A stretch of 64,000 nucleotides of DNA from Paraburkholderia sp. ZP32-5 (GCF_021390495.1 NZ_JAJEJP010000001.1:4278001-4342000), one strand, 5' to 3'. Counted from the stretch's first letter, positions 9,158-18,969 are shown. Program-made: numbers and translations. Notes: generated from the letters alone by a model not told the origin.

Positions 9158-10525
9158 TTAGTCGTGACGATGCACGATCTCGCCATGACCGTGCCCGCAA
9201 TGCTCGCAGTCGTCACCGTGATCGTGATCATGATGACCATGGTCGTGATCGTGATCGTCTTCGTCGAAGTCCCACGCCGGGAACGGGTCGGTGAGCTGTT
9301 GCCAGCCTTGCGGGCCGAGCGCGTATTCGGCGTCGGTGACGAGGCATGCGTCGAATTTCGCGCGCCACAGCGCCGGATCGATATCGACGCCGATCAGCAC
9401 GAGTTCCTGGCGACGGTCGCCGATACTCATATCGTCCTGATCGCCGTACCAGTCTGCGGCGATTTCGGCGGTCAGTTCGTCATCGCCTTGCGGCCATTCG
9501 CTGCGATCCTGCGCGGCCCACCACATACCCGCCGGACCATGCCGGCAGGCACCGCCCGCTTGCGACAACGAACCGGCGATGTCATTGCGCGTCGCGAGCC
9601 AGAAAAAGCCCTTGCTGCGCAGCACGCCCTTCCATTCCTGATGCAGCAATTCCCACAATCGCTGCGGATGAAACGGCCGGCGCGCGCGATAAACGAAATT
9701 GCCGATCCCGTATTCATCCGCTTCGCTGCGATGCGCGTGACCGTCGCCGCTGCCGGCTTCACCGTGCTGATCTTCATGCTCGTGCTCATGTTCGAGCGAC
9801 GCGAGCCAGCCGGGCGCGCCCGACGCTTCGTCCATATCGAAGCGGCCGGTGTTGAGCACCTGGTCGAGCGGCACCTCGCCGAAACGGCTGACCACCTGTA
9901 CCGCGCGCGGATTGATGCGCGCGAGGATGCGTTGCAAACGCGCGAGCTCATCGGCGCTGACGAGGTCGGCTTTGTTCACGACGAGCACGTCGCAGAATTC
10001 GATCTGCTCAATCAGCAATTCGACGATCGTGCGATCGTCTTCTTCGGTTGCCGCGATGCCGCGTTCAGCCAGCGCATCGGCCGAGCCGTAATCGCGCAGG
10101 AAGTTGAATGCGTCGACAACGGTGACCATTGTGTCGAGCCGCGCGAGTTCGGAGAGCGACGCACCGTCGTCGTCGACGAAAGCGAAGGTCTCGGCGATCG
10201 GCATCGGCTCGGCGACACCGGTCGATTCGATCAGCAGCGCGTCGAAGCGCTTTTCACTCGCGAGGCGGCGGACCTCGTTCAGCAGATCGTCGCGCAGCGT
10301 GCAGCAGATGCAACCGTTCGACAGCTCGACGAGTTGCTCATCGACATGCGACAGCGCGGCGGCATTGCGCACGAGCGTCGAATCGATATTGACGGAGGCG
10401 AGATCGTTGACGATCACCGCGACGCGCATGCCGCCGCGATTCGCGAGGATATGGTTCAGGAGCGTGGTCTTGCCGGCGCCCAGAAAACCGGAGAGCACGG
10501 TGACGGGCAATAGCGGCTGGTTCAT
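9158..10525 (-). CDS. COG0523/CobW-family GTPase, putative metallochaperone with histidine-rich tracts
   Basis: 455 residues from the ATG at 10525 ([20 protein letters not shown]); the upstream in-frame extension has no family similarity. G-domain motifs are Walker [25 protein letters not shown] and the metal-binding NGCICC (CxCC) near residue 60. A CobW C-domain follows, with [18 protein letters not shown]. Two metal-binding histidine tracts stand out: [20 protein letters not shown] in the middle and a C-terminal tail of DHDHDH/HDHDH repeats with C-x2-C. Family members insert or distribute zinc, cobalt or other metals. No Zur-like operator was recognised upstream, so zinc specificity is only inferred. 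Confidence 0.9.
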   Translation of the reverse strand: MNQPLLPVTVLSGFLGAGKTTLLNHILANRGGMRVAVIVNDLASVNIDSTLVRNAAALSHVDEQLVELSNGCICCTLRDDLLNEVRRLASEKRFDALLIESTGVAEPMPIAETFAFVDDDGASLSELARLDTMVTVVDAFNFLRDYGSADALAERGIAATEEDDRTIVELLIEQIEFCDVLVVNKADLVSADELARLQRILARINPRAVQVVSRFGEVPLDQVLNTGRFDMDEASGAPGWLASLEHEHEHEDQHGEAGSGDGHAHRSEADEYGIGNFVYRARRPFHPQRLWELLHQEWKGVLRSKGFFWLATRNDIAGSLSQAGGACRHGPAGMWWAAQDRSEWPQGDDELTAEIAADWYGDQDDMSIGDRRQELVLIGVDIDPALWRAKFDACLVTDAEYALGPQGWQQLTDPFPAWDFDEDDHDHDHGHHDHDHGDDCEHCGHGHGEIVHRHD

Positions 10526-10795
10526 CGCGGTACGGAAAAAACAGGAAGATTGGAAGGCGTGCCGGGCGCGGAACCGCGTGAAACGGAGCGGCCTTCGCGC
10601 TGCGAAAACCCGCATGAGGCTCAGCGGCGCCTGGCGGCAGTATGAAGCCGCATTGTGCATCAAAACGGCGGCACGTCGCGCGAGCCCGTCAGACGCAAAG
10701 GCAGCGCCGCAAACCGGTCGGCGGGAAAAACGACAAGGAAAGGATCGACAACTGGAGAAAGGCTGAGGCAAAAAACCGCAAAGCCGCTGCGCTGG

Positions 10796-11239
10796 CTAGC
10801 GCGCCGGCATCAGTTTCCAGCTGCGCAGAATCGCGACGATCTGCTGCGCGTACTTGTCGCGCAGCGCCGGTGTTTCCGAGTGGTATGCACCGACCGCCTG
10901 CCACGTGTTGCCATATTTGTTCATCTGGCGACGCAGATGCCACGCGGCGATATAGACGTTCTTGCACGGCTCCATCAGCGTGCCCTGCGAGATCCCATAT
11001 TGAGCGAGCACCGGTAGATGGATCGAGTTGATCTGCATCACGCCGTAATCGATCGAACCGTTCGCGTTCTTGTGCTGCGCATCCGGCCGATTGTGCGATT
11101 CCTGCCAGGCAATCGCGCGAAGGATCAGCGGATTGACCTTCTGATACTTCGCCGCTTCGTCGAAACAGTCGGCGCGTGCTGACCCGGCTGCTGCGAGCAG
11201 CGCGAGGGTGGCGGCGACGGTGACGAACTGGCGTTTCAT
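10796..11239 (-). CDS. Secreted lytic transglycosylase (SLT domain, VirB1/IagB-like)
   Basis: 147 residues. Residues 1-23 are a signal peptide (hydrophobic core LALLAAAG, cleavage after ARA). The SLT fold follows, with catalytic Glu47 in AIAWQESHNRP, then SIDYGVMQINSIH and YNVYIAAWHLRRQMNKYG-type helix and a C-terminal AVGAYHSETP motif. Such small periplasmic enzymes cut peptidoglycan without hydrolysis to make room for envelope-spanning machines. It lies about 530 bp upstream of and divergent from gspD, so a role in assembling the type II system is plausible but unproven. Confidence 0.9.
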   Translation of the reverse strand: MKRQFVTVAATLALLAAAGSARADCFDEAAKYQKVNPLILRAIAWQESHNRPDAQHKNANGSIDYGVMQINSIHLPVLAQYGISQGTLMEPCKNVYIAAWHLRRQMNKYGNTWQAVGAYHSETPALRDKYAQQIVAILRSWKLMPAR

Positions 11240-11767
11240 CAGTTAATAGGACTATTAGGACTAGCAGTACCCAGGACGACCGGCGGAACCGGACGAAGCT
11301 CGAAGTAAGGTTAGGTAAGGCAATTTTCTGGCCGGATTTTTGGCCGCGAACGCCTTGCTGGGCGGGGATTTATCACGCATCGAGGATAAACCGCGTCGGC
11401 GGACCCGCAACAACGGAGGCGAACGGCTCGTATCATACCGGCAGTCCGACTGGCGTCCAAGTTGGCTAACCGACATAAGTCAGCACAATTCGGGGCTGTT
11501 GTTCGCGCCCCATGGCAGTTAGCTTTCAATTGCATAACTTTTCAAGCGATCTTCAGCCAGAATCGCATGCGGTCGTTTGTTTTGTTTCAATTCCGACATG
11601 AAAAGCTGTTAGTGTTCGTGCTTTTCGGACGCCAAGGACGCCGGCACTCGAAGCGAAGTTCGCTTTTTGAGGATGTCTGGCGGGCTAATTTGAGCGGTGG
11701 CTTGCCGCTGAAGTCCGCACCGCATGACCGCTGGTAGCCGTAACTACCGGCATCGATATCACATTCC
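11240..11767. other. Intergenic region upstream of gspD
   Basis: This 528-bp stretch lies between the divergent transglycosylase and gspD genes and must hold both promoters. I see no good -35/-10 pair, terminator or coding sequence. Composition is more AT-rich around 11520-11620. Confidence 0.5.
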
Positions 11768-14194
11768 ATGAAAAGAAATTGTATGGCTTTGCGTCGCGTG
11801 GCAACGGCGCTGCTGGTGGCTGGCCTGGTCACCGCGCAGACAGCACAGGCAGATGTGACACTGAATTTCGTGAACGCTGACATCGACCAGGTCGCCAAGG
11901 CGATCGGCGCTGCTACCGGCAAGACGATCATCGTCGATCCGCGAGTGAAGGGGCAGCTGAACCTCGTCTCCGAAAACAGTGTCCCTGAAGATCAGGCTCT
12001 GAAGACTTTGCAGTCCGCGCTGCGCATGCAGGGCTTCGCGCTGGTGCAGGATCATGGCGTGTTGAAGGTCGTGCCGGAGGCGGATGCCAAGCTGCAAGGC
12101 GTGCCGACCTACGTCGGTAATACGCCGACCGCGCGCGGCGACCAGGTGGTCACGCAGGTCTTCACACTAAGGAACGAATCGGCCAACAACCTGTTGCCGA
12201 TCCTGCGTCCGCTGATTTCTCCGAACAATACCGTTGCGGCCTACCCGGCCAACAACACGATCATCGTGACCGATTACGCCGACAACGTGCGGCGAATCGC
12301 GCAGATCATCGCGGGTGTCGATAGCGCAGCGGGTCAGTCCGTCGCGGTCGTGCCGCTGAAGAATGCGAACGCGATCGATATCGCCCAGCAGATGGGCAAG
12401 ATGCTCGACCCGGGCTCGATCGGCAGCACCGACGCGACGCTGAAGGTCTCGATCTCGTCCGATCCGCGCACCAACTCGCTATTGATCCGCGCGTCGAATC
12501 CCGCGCGTCTCGCGTCCGCGAAGGAACTCGCGAAGCAGCTCGACATGCCGACCACGATGCCGGGCAATATCCACGTCGTGCCGTTGCGCAACGCGGATGC
12601 GACGAAGCTCGCGCGCACGCTGCGCAGCATGCTCGGCAAGGGCGGCGGTGGCGACAGCGGCTCGTCGGCCAGCTCGAACGACGCCAATTCGTTCAACCAG
12701 AATGGCAGTGGTGGCGGTGGCGGTCTGGGTGGCGGCACTTCGACGGGCGCGTCCGGTACGCCGCCGCTGCCGTCGGGCGGTCTTGGCGGCGGCTCGTCGA
12801 TTTCCTCGCCATTGAGCGGCGGATCCGGCGGCTCGAACGGCAATAACGACGGCTTCGGCAACGACAAAGGCAAGAGCGACACCGACCAGGGCGGCGGCAT
12901 GATCACCGCCGACCCCGCGACCAACTCGCTGATCATCACCGCGGCCGAACCGGTCTATCGCAATCTGCGCGCGGTGATCGACCAGCTCGACGCGCGTCGC
13001 GCACAGGTTTATATCGAGGCGCTGGTCGTCGAGCTGAATTCGAACACGAATGCGAACCTTGGTATCCAGTGGCAGATCGCGAATAACTCGCTGTTTGCCG
13101 GCACCAATCTGCAGGCACCGGGCAGTGCCGCCAACAGCATCATCAATCTGACTGCGGCGGCGGCGGTTGGCAGCGCGACCGGCGGCGCCGGCCTCGCCGG
13201 GGCACTCGCGGGCGCGACTGGCGGCCAGGCGTTGCAACAAGGCCTGAACGTCGGCTGGATTCACAACATTTTCGGTGTGCAGGGACTCGGCGCGCTGCTG
13301 CAGGCGCTGTCGCAGACTTCCGACGCGAACGTGCTGTCCACGCCTAACCTGATTACGCTGGACAACGAAGAGGCGAAGATCGTCGTCGGTACCAACGTGC
13401 CGATCCAGACCGGTTCGTACTCGAACCTCGCGAGCGGTAACACGAGCGCGGCGTTCAACACGTTCGACCGCGTCGATGTCGGTCTGACGCTGCACGTGAA
13501 GCCGCAGATCACCGACGGCGGCATCCTGAAGCTGCAGCTCTATACCGAAGACTCGGCGATCGTGACCGGTACGAACAACGCGACGACGAACCCGTCGGGC
13601 CCTGAATTCACGACGCGTTCGATCCAGTCGACCGTGCTGTGCGATAACGGCGAAATCATCGTGCTCGGTGGCCTGATGCAGGACAACTATCAGGTCAGCA
13701 ACAGCAAGGTGCCACTGCTCGGCGACATTCCGTGGCTCGGCCAGCTGTTCCGCTCGGAACAGAAGACGCGCGCCAAGACCAACCTGATGGTGTTCCTGCG
13801 CCCGGTCATCATCAGCGACCGCGGCACCGCTGAAGCCGTCACGTCGAACCGCTACGACTACATCCAGGGTGTGCAGGGCGCGTACAAGTCGGATAACAAT
13901 CTGATCAAGGATCGCGACGATCCGGTCGTGCCGCCGATGCCGCTCGGCCCGAGCCAGGGTGCGGACCCGGCGCTGAATCTGTTCGATCTGAACCAGATGC
14001 GTCGTCAGCAGGCTGCACCGCAGCAGGCACCACAGCAAATCCAGCCGCGGACCGTCGAACCGGCTCAGCAGGCCGTGCCGCAAACGGTGCAGCCGCAACA
14101 GCAGGTGACGCCGCAGACTATGCCGCAGGCGGTCACCGTCGGCCCGGCTATCAGCACGGTGCCTAGCACTGTTTCACCGGGAGCGCGTCCGTGA
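11768..14194 (+). CDS. gspD: Type II secretion outer-membrane secretin GspD
   Basis: 808 residues. A signal peptide (cleavage after AQA, residue 28) is followed by the N0 domain (VTLNFVNADIDQVAKAIGAATGK), N1-N3 ring domains and the secretin barrel (LSTPNLITLDNEEAKIVVGTNVPIQTG, then DNGEIIVLGGLMQDN and VPLLGDIPWLGQLF). It forms the multimeric outer-membrane channel of type II secretion. Residues roughly 290-375 are a Gly/Ser-rich insertion near N3, and the last ~70 residues are Gln/Pro-rich. GspE starts inside its stop codon (GTGA, 4-bp overlap). Start chosen at 11768 because it gives a normal signal peptide. Confidence 0.97.
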   Translation: MKRNCMALRRVATALLVAGLVTAQTAQADVTLNFVNADIDQVAKAIGAATGKTIIVDPRVKGQLNLVSENSVPEDQALKTLQSALRMQGFALVQDHGVLKVVPEADAKLQGVPTYVGNTPTARGDQVVTQVFTLRNESANNLLPILRPLISPNNTVAAYPANNTIIVTDYADNVRRIAQIIAGVDSAAGQSVAVVPLKNANAIDIAQQMGKMLDPGSIGSTDATLKVSISSDPRTNSLLIRASNPARLASAKELAKQLDMPTTMPGNIHVVPLRNADATKLARTLRSMLGKGGGGDSGSSASSNDANSFNQNGSGGGGGLGGGTSTGASGTPPLPSGGLGGGSSISSPLSGGSGGSNGNNDGFGNDKGKSDTDQGGGMITADPATNSLIITAAEPVYRNLRAVIDQLDARRAQVYIEALVVELNSNTNANLGIQWQIANNSLFAGTNLQAPGSAANSIINLTAAAAVGSATGGAGLAGALAGATGGQALQQGLNVGWIHNIFGVQGLGALLQALSQTSDANVLSTPNLITLDNEEAKIVVGTNVPIQTGSYSNLASGNTSAAFNTFDRVDVGLTLHVKPQITDGGILKLQLYTEDSAIVTGTNNATTNPSGPEFTTRSIQSTVLCDNGEIIVLGGLMQDNYQVSNSKVPLLGDIPWLGQLFRSEQKTRAKTNLMVFLRPVIISDRGTAEAVTSNRYDYIQGVQGAYKSDNNLIKDRDDPVVPPMPLGPSQGADPALNLFDLNQMRRQQAAPQQAPQQIQPRTVEPAQQAVPQTVQPQQQVTPQTMPQAVTVGPAISTVPSTVSPGARP

Positions 14195-15711
14195 CGCAGT
14201 CGTCCGCGCAATCGCAGCACACGCAAGGTGCCGATGGGGCCGCCGCGACGGGCGAGCGCGTCGCGCCCTCGCCGCTCGCCGCGCGGCTCGTGCCGTACGG
14301 CTTTGCGCGCAGCGGTCAGATTCTCGTCGCGCATCAGCACCCCGATAGTCTCGAAGTCTGGATCAGCGAGCGCACGAGTGATGCCGCGCTTGCCGAAGTC
14401 GCGCGCAATTACGGCGCGGTATCGGTCGTGCGCGTGCCCGCCGACGAACTCGCGCAGGCGATCAATACTGCGTACGCGCGCCAGGATGGCAGCGCGGCGC
14501 AGGTGGTCGGCGAAGTGGAAGGCGAAGTCGATCTGTCGCGTCTGATGCAGGACATCCCCGAGGTCGAGGATCTGCTCGAATCGGAAGACGACGCGCCGAT
14601 CATCCGCATGATCAACGCGCTGCTCACACAAGCGGCGCGCGAGCAGGCATCGGATATTCATATCGAACCGTTCGAGAATGCGTCGGTGGTGCGCTTCCGT
14701 GTCGACGGTACGCTGCGTGATGTCGTGCGGCCGAAAAAAGCACTGCACGGCGCGCTGATCTCGCGGATCAAGATCATGGCGCAGCTCGATATCGCGGAGA
14801 AGCGTCTGCCGCAGGATGGTCGTATCACGCTGCGCGTCGGCGGCCGTCCGGTCGACGTGCGGGTATCGACACTGCCGACCGGTCACGGCGAGCGCGCGGT
14901 GCTGCGTCTGTTGGAAAAGGATGCGACGCGGCTCAATCTCGAAGCTCTCGGCATGGGCGCCGACACGCTCGGCAAGTTCGACAAGCTGATCGGCAAGCCG
15001 CACGGCATCGTGCTCGTCACAGGCCCGACCGGCTCGGGTAAAACGACCACGCTATACGCGTCGATGTCGCGGCTCGAAACGGCAACGACCAACATCATGA
15101 CGGTCGAAGATCCGATCGAATACGACCTGTCGGGCATTGGCCAGACTCAGGTCAACGAGCGGATCGGCATGACCTTCGCGCGCGCGTTGCGCTCGATTCT
15201 GCGTCAGGACCCGGACGTGATCATGATCGGCGAAATCCGCGACCTCGAAACCGCGCAGATCGCGGTGCAGGCGTCGCTGACCGGTCACCTGGTGCTCGCG
15301 ACGCTGCACACGAACGATGCGGCCTCGGCCGTTACGCGTCTGACCGATATGGGCGTCGAGCCGTATCTGCTCGCGTCATCGCTGCTCGGCGTGCTCGCGC
15401 AGCGGCTGGTGCGGCGTCTGTGTCCGCACTGCAAGGAAGAACGTACCGAGGAAGACGGTCGCAAGCGCTGGCATCCGGTCGGTTGCGATCGCTGCGGTCA
15501 TTCCGGTTATGCAGGACGTCGCGGCGTGTACGAACTGCTGCTGATCGACGAAACGATTCGCACGCTGATCCATCGCAACGCGGCGGACGCGGAAATTCTC
15601 GAAGCCGGCCGCGCGGAAGGTATGCATACGTTGCGTGAAGATTCGGAGCGCTGGCTCGATTCGGGACTGACGTCGCTCGAAGAAGTGATACGCGTGACGG
15701 GCGGAGCATAA
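14191..15711 (+). CDS. gspE: Type II secretion cytoplasmic ATPase GspE
   Basis: 506 residues with a GTG start overlapping the gspD stop. Walker A is GPTGSGKTTTLYA near residue 275, with Asp box VEDPIEYDL, Walker B ILRQDPDVIMIGEIRD and His box LATLHTNDA. The four-cysteine zinc module (CPHC and CDRC, about residues 411-434) is intact. The hexamer powers assembly of the pseudopilus and docks to GspL and GspF. It is translationally coupled to gspD, and gspF begins 4 bp after its stop. Confidence 0.97.
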   Translation: MTQSSAQSQHTQGADGAAATGERVAPSPLAARLVPYGFARSGQILVAHQHPDSLEVWISERTSDAALAEVARNYGAVSVVRVPADELAQAINTAYARQDGSAAQVVGEVEGEVDLSRLMQDIPEVEDLLESEDDAPIIRMINALLTQAAREQASDIHIEPFENASVVRFRVDGTLRDVVRPKKALHGALISRIKIMAQLDIAEKRLPQDGRITLRVGGRPVDVRVSTLPTGHGERAVLRLLEKDATRLNLEALGMGADTLGKFDKLIGKPHGIVLVTGPTGSGKTTTLYASMSRLETATTNIMTVEDPIEYDLSGIGQTQVNERIGMTFARALRSILRQDPDVIMIGEIRDLETAQIAVQASLTGHLVLATLHTNDAASAVTRLTDMGVEPYLLASSLLGVLAQRLVRRLCPHCKEERTEEDGRKRWHPVGCDRCGHSGYAGRRGVYELLLIDETIRTLIHRNAADAEILEAGRAEGMHTLREDSERWLDSGLTSLEEVIRVTGGA

Positions 15712-15715
15712 GCGC

Positions 15716-16933
15716 ATGCCGGCATTTCGTTTCGAAGCAATCGATGCGGCGGGCAAGGCGCAAAAAGGCGTACTCGACGCGGACAGCGCACGCAGCGCGC
15801 GTACCAATCTGCGCTCGCAAGGGCTGACGCCGCTCGTCGTCGAACCGGCGGCCGCGCGCACGCGCGGCGAGCGCAATCAGCGCCTCGCATTCGGGCGCCG
15901 TCTGTCGCAGCGCGAGCAGGCGATCCTGACCCGGCAACTCGCGAGTCTGCTGATCGCGGGTCTGCCGCTCGACGAAGCGCTGTCGGTGCTCACCGAGCAG
16001 TCGGAGCGCGATTACATTCGCGAACTGATGGCGTCGATTCGCGCCGAAGTGCTCGGCGGTCATTCGCTCGCCAACGCGCTGCATCAGCACCCGAAAGATT
16101 TCCCCGAGATTTATCGGGCGCTCGTCGCGGCCGGCGAGCACACGGGCAAGCTCGGTCTGGTGCTGTCGCGTCTCGCCGACTACATCGAGCAACGCAATGC
16201 GCTGAAGCAGAAGATCGTGCTTGCGTTCACGTATCCGGCGATCGTCACGCTGATCGCATTCGGCATCGTGACGTTCCTGCTGAGTTATGTGGTGCCGCAG
16301 GTCGTCAACGTATTCGCGAGCACGAAGCAGCAATTGCCGTTTCTGACCATCCTGATGATGGCGTTGTCCGGCTTCGTACGGCATTGGTGGTGGGCGATGC
16401 TGATCGGCGTCGCGGTGCTCGTGTACCTTGTGCGCTCGACATTGAAGCAGGCGGGTCCGCGTCTCGCGTTCGACCGCTGGCTGCTCGGCGCGCCTCTGCT
16501 CGGCAGGCTCGTGCGCGGCTACAACACCGTGCGCTTCGCGAGCACGCTCGGTATTCTGACGGCCGCCGGCGTGCCGATTTTGCGCGCGCTGCAGGCCGCC
16601 GCCGAAACGCTCAGCAACAACGCGATGCGCGAGAACATCGACGATGCGATCGTGCGCGTGCGCGAAGGCACGTCGCTGTCGCGCGCGCTCGGCAATACGA
16701 AGACGTTTCCGCCGGTGCTCGTGCACCTGATCCGTTCGGGTGAGGCGACCGGTGACGTGACGACGATGCTCGATCGCGCGGCCGACGGCGAAGCGCGCGA
16801 ACTCGAACGCCGCACGATGTTCCTGACGAGCCTGCTCGAACCGCTGCTGATTCTGGCGATGGGCGGTGTGGTGCTGGTGATCGTGCTGGCGGTGATGATG
16901 CCGATCATCGAGTTGAACAACCTCGTGCAGTAG
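15716..16933 (+). CDS. gspF: Type II secretion inner-membrane platform protein GspF
   Basis: 405 residues. It has the duplicated T2SSF domain: cytoplasmic QRLAFGRRLSQREQAILTRQLASLLIAGLPLDEAL and a second copy RFASTLGILTAAGVPILRAL. Hydrophobic segments near residues 170-195, 220-240 and 375-400 give the usual three membrane helices. It starts 4 bp after gspE. GspF is the central platform on which the ATPase acts. After it the plus-strand run is interrupted by gspC on the opposite strand. Confidence 0.96.
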   Translation: MPAFRFEAIDAAGKAQKGVLDADSARSARTNLRSQGLTPLVVEPAAARTRGERNQRLAFGRRLSQREQAILTRQLASLLIAGLPLDEALSVLTEQSERDYIRELMASIRAEVLGGHSLANALHQHPKDFPEIYRALVAAGEHTGKLGLVLSRLADYIEQRNALKQKIVLAFTYPAIVTLIAFGIVTFLLSYVVPQVVNVFASTKQQLPFLTILMMALSGFVRHWWWAMLIGVAVLVYLVRSTLKQAGPRLAFDRWLLGAPLLGRLVRGYNTVRFASTLGILTAAGVPILRALQAAAETLSNNAMRENIDDAIVRVREGTSLSRALGNTKTFPPVLVHLIRSGEATGDVTTMLDRAADGEARELERRTMFLTSLLEPLLILAMGGVVLVIVLAVMMPIIELNNLVQ

Positions 16934-17217
16934 GCGATAAGCAATAAGCGGTAAGCGGTAAGTGCGGGTAAGAAAGGGAAAGGCATCCGCGATTGCGCGG
17001 CGGGTCGGTGAGGCCGCACGATTCGTGGAATTTGCTGAAGTGGGCTTTGCAGCGAAGTGTCGTGAGTAAAGCAGCGGCTGCAAGCGACAGAGGCAAAGCG
17101 GCGGAAGCAGCGAAGCAAAGCCGCTAAAGAAAAGCCGCTGAAGCCATCAGGCAACAGCGGCTGTGCAGGCGAACAACGACGAAGCAAACACCGGCTGAAC
17201 GCCGGGTTCGCTCCGCT
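16934..17217. repeat. Non-coding gap gspF-gspC with short tandem heptads and repeated AAGC-GCT motifs
   Basis: Just after gspF, about four degenerate 7-bp units (ATAAGCA/ATAAGCG/GTAAGCG/GTAAGTG) run from roughly 16937 to 16964. Further on, 17070-17165 is rich in GCGGCT and AAGCCGCT words in both orientations and could fold into several stems. This lies where gspF (plus) and gspC (minus) converge, so it probably includes the 3' ends of both. Confidence 0.5.
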
Positions 17218-17637
17218 TCAGCGCACGTAGATGGTAGGACCGGCCGCGTTGGGGGGCAGGAAGATTTCGGAATGCGCGCCGTTGCGGTCGATGATGATCG
17301 AGCGGGCGCGGACTTCGGAGAGCTTGGTGCCTTGCATCAGCGCGCTGCCGAGCGATACCGCGTGAGGCGGTTCGCCGCCGACGCTGACGATCGCCGCGGC
17401 GCCTTCGCTCAACGCGAGGATGCCGAACAGATGGATGTCCTGATTGACGTTGCGCTGCAGCTGCCCGCCGAACAGCGTCGCGGCCTGTTCGGTCGAGGGC
17501 TGCGGGCGCGCGGCGGCGGCCGGCAACGGCGCGCCGGACATCGTGGTGAGCGTGATGACCCAGTAGGTCAATGTCGCGCAGAAAACGGCGAACAGCGCGA
17601 GGGACAGGAGGCGGATTTGGATAGCGTTCATGCGCAC
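17218..17637 (-). CDS. gspC: Type II secretion inner-membrane protein GspC (short, divergent orientation)
   Basis: 139 residues, much shorter than the ~270-300 of classical GspC. One membrane helix (residues 9-30, LLSLALFAVFCATLTYWVITL) is followed by a Pro/Ala linker and the HR domain (LFGILALSEGAAAIVSVGGEPPHAVSLG). The C-terminal PDZ domain is absent. GspC links the inner-membrane platform to the secretin. It is the only gsp gene on the minus strand, sitting between gspF and gspG with its 5' end facing gspG. Identity comes from the HR domain and context. Confidence 0.85.
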   Translation of the reverse strand: MRMNAIQIRLLSLALFAVFCATLTYWVITLTTMSGAPLPAAAARPQPSTEQAATLFGGQLQRNVNQDIHLFGILALSEGAAAIVSVGGEPPHAVSLGSALMQGTKLSEVRARSIIIDRNGAHSEIFLPPNAAGPTIYVR

Positions 17638-17767
17638 ATTGTACGGACTATTGTGAAAATTGCGGTGGGTTGAAACCCTTCAACTGCATGACATTAAAAT
17701 GATCGGCCCGGCGTGTTCAATTACAGCCAGAGCCGAGTAATTTCACCTGAAAAGAGGTAAGTAAGCT
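17638..17767. promoter_or_regulatory. Divergent gspC/gspG promoter region
   Basis: This 130-bp gap must contain promoters for both directions. On the plus strand TTGAAA (17671-17676) and TAAAAT (17696-17701) are a possible pair with a long 19-bp spacing. AAGAGG precedes the gspG ATG. Confidence 0.4.
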
Positions 17768-18232
17768 ATGCAACTGTCGACCATTCGCCGCACTGACAAC
17801 GCGGCTTCGCGCAGCCGTCGTCAGCGCGGTTTCACGCTGATCGAAATCATGGTCGTGATCGCGATTCTCGGCATTCTCGCCGCGCTGATCGTGCCGAAGA
17901 TCATGAGCCGTCCAGACGAAGCGCGGCGTGTTGCCGCCAAGCAGGACATCGGCACCGTGATGCAGGCGATGAAGCTTTATCGTCTCGACAACGGCCGCTA
18001 TCCGACTCAGGAGCAAGGCCTGCGCGCGCTGATCGAAAAGCCGAGCACCGACCCGGTGCCGAACAACTGGAAGGACGGCGGCTACCTCGAGCGTCTGCCG
18101 AACGATCCGTGGGGCAATGCCTATCAGTATCTGAATCCGGGCGTGCACGGCGAGATCGATGTGTTCAGCTACGGCGCCGATGGCAAACCGGGCGGCGAAG
18201 GCAACGATGCCGACGTCGGCTCCTGGCAATAA
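17768..18232 (+). CDS. gspG: Type II secretion major pseudopilin GspG
   Basis: 154 residues. The prepilin-peptidase site is RQRG/FTLIEIMVVIAILG, with Glu5 of the mature protein present. The rest carries the conserved GspG core (RPDEARRVAAKQDIGTVMQA, YPTQEQGLRALIEKP, GYLERLPNDPWGNAYQYLNPG and DVFSYGADG, including the calcium-site Asp region). It is the main subunit of the pseudopilus. It is processed by a prepilin peptidase (GspO/PilD) that is not encoded in this window. First gene of the GHIJKLMN run. Confidence 0.97.
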   Translation: MQLSTIRRTDNAASRSRRQRGFTLIEIMVVIAILGILAALIVPKIMSRPDEARRVAAKQDIGTVMQAMKLYRLDNGRYPTQEQGLRALIEKPSTDPVPNNWKDGGYLERLPNDPWGNAYQYLNPGVHGEIDVFSYGADGKPGGEGNDADVGSWQ

Positions 18233-18494
18233 GTCCGTATCGGATACCTGGAAGTCACCTGATGTTCCCGCACGCGAGCGCTTCGTTCCCCGTATTTTCC
18301 GCATGGCCATCGGCCGCGCGGTGTGGCGAAGCGAGCGTGCTTCACCGATACGTTGCTGTTTGATTTTTCGTTGATCGTCGATGGCCGGCACTATGCGCAT
18401 GTCCGCTTGCAAGTCCCCCGTGGACACTCTGTGTACGGCTTCGCGGCCGCGCATGGAGTGCGCCGGCGTGCGGCAATCGCCGCCGGCGTCTGCG

Positions 18495-18968
18495 ATGCGC
18501 GCAAGCCGCAGTCGTCGGCGCGCGGCCGGCTTCACGCTGCTCGAAATGATGGTCGTGCTGGTGATCGCGGGCCTGCTCGTATCGCTGACCGCGGTGACGA
18601 TGACCCGCAATCCGCGCACCGATCTGAACGAGGAAGCGCAGCGTCTCGCGCTGCTGTTCGAATCCGCCGGCGACGAAGCGCAGGTGCGCGCGCGGCCGAT
18701 CGCGTGGCAGCCGTACGAAGGCGGCTTCCGTTTCGATCAGCACACGCAGGATGGCTGGCGTCCGCTGCACGACGATCTGCTCGGCCCGCGTCAGTGGGAA
18801 GGCGGTGTGACCAGTGTCGCAATCAGCTACCCGGGCTCGGATTCGCAAGCCGATCGCATCGTGTTCGGCACCGAGGCGATCGACGTACCGGTCGAAGTCA
18901 CGCTGTTTTCGGCGGCCGGCCAGGTGAAGATCGTCAGCACCGGCAATGGCCGCTACGAGGTGCGCTGA
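18495..18968 (+). CDS. gspH: Type II secretion minor pseudopilin GspH
   Basis: 157 residues from the ATG at 18495 ([21 protein letters not shown]), which gives a normal short prepilin leader. In-frame ATGs at 18381 and 18393 would make an unusually long ~45-residue leader and have no better ribosome site. The mature protein has Glu5 and the GspH pattern (DLNEEAQRLALLFESAGDEAQVRARPI). It is separated from gspG by 262 bp if this start is right, the largest gap within the run. It ends 1 bp before gspI. Confidence 0.9.
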   Translation: MRASRSRRRAAGFTLLEMMVVLVIAGLLVSLTAVTMTRNPRTDLNEEAQRLALLFESAGDEAQVRARPIAWQPYEGGFRFDQHTQDGWRPLHDDLLGPRQWEGGVTSVAISYPGSDSQADRIVFGTEAIDVPVEVTLFSAAGQVKIVSTGNGRYEVR

Positions 18969-18969
18969 C

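Noticed and set aside
10526..10771. N-terminal extension of the COG0523 GTPase
   Set aside because: The added residues are basic and without family similarity; the GFLGAGKT strand should start near the N-terminus, as it does from the ATG at 10525.
12479..14098. Long minus-strand open frame opposite gspD
   Set aside because: Arg-rich translation with no domain, lying entirely antisense to a well-supported secretin; a GC-bias shadow.
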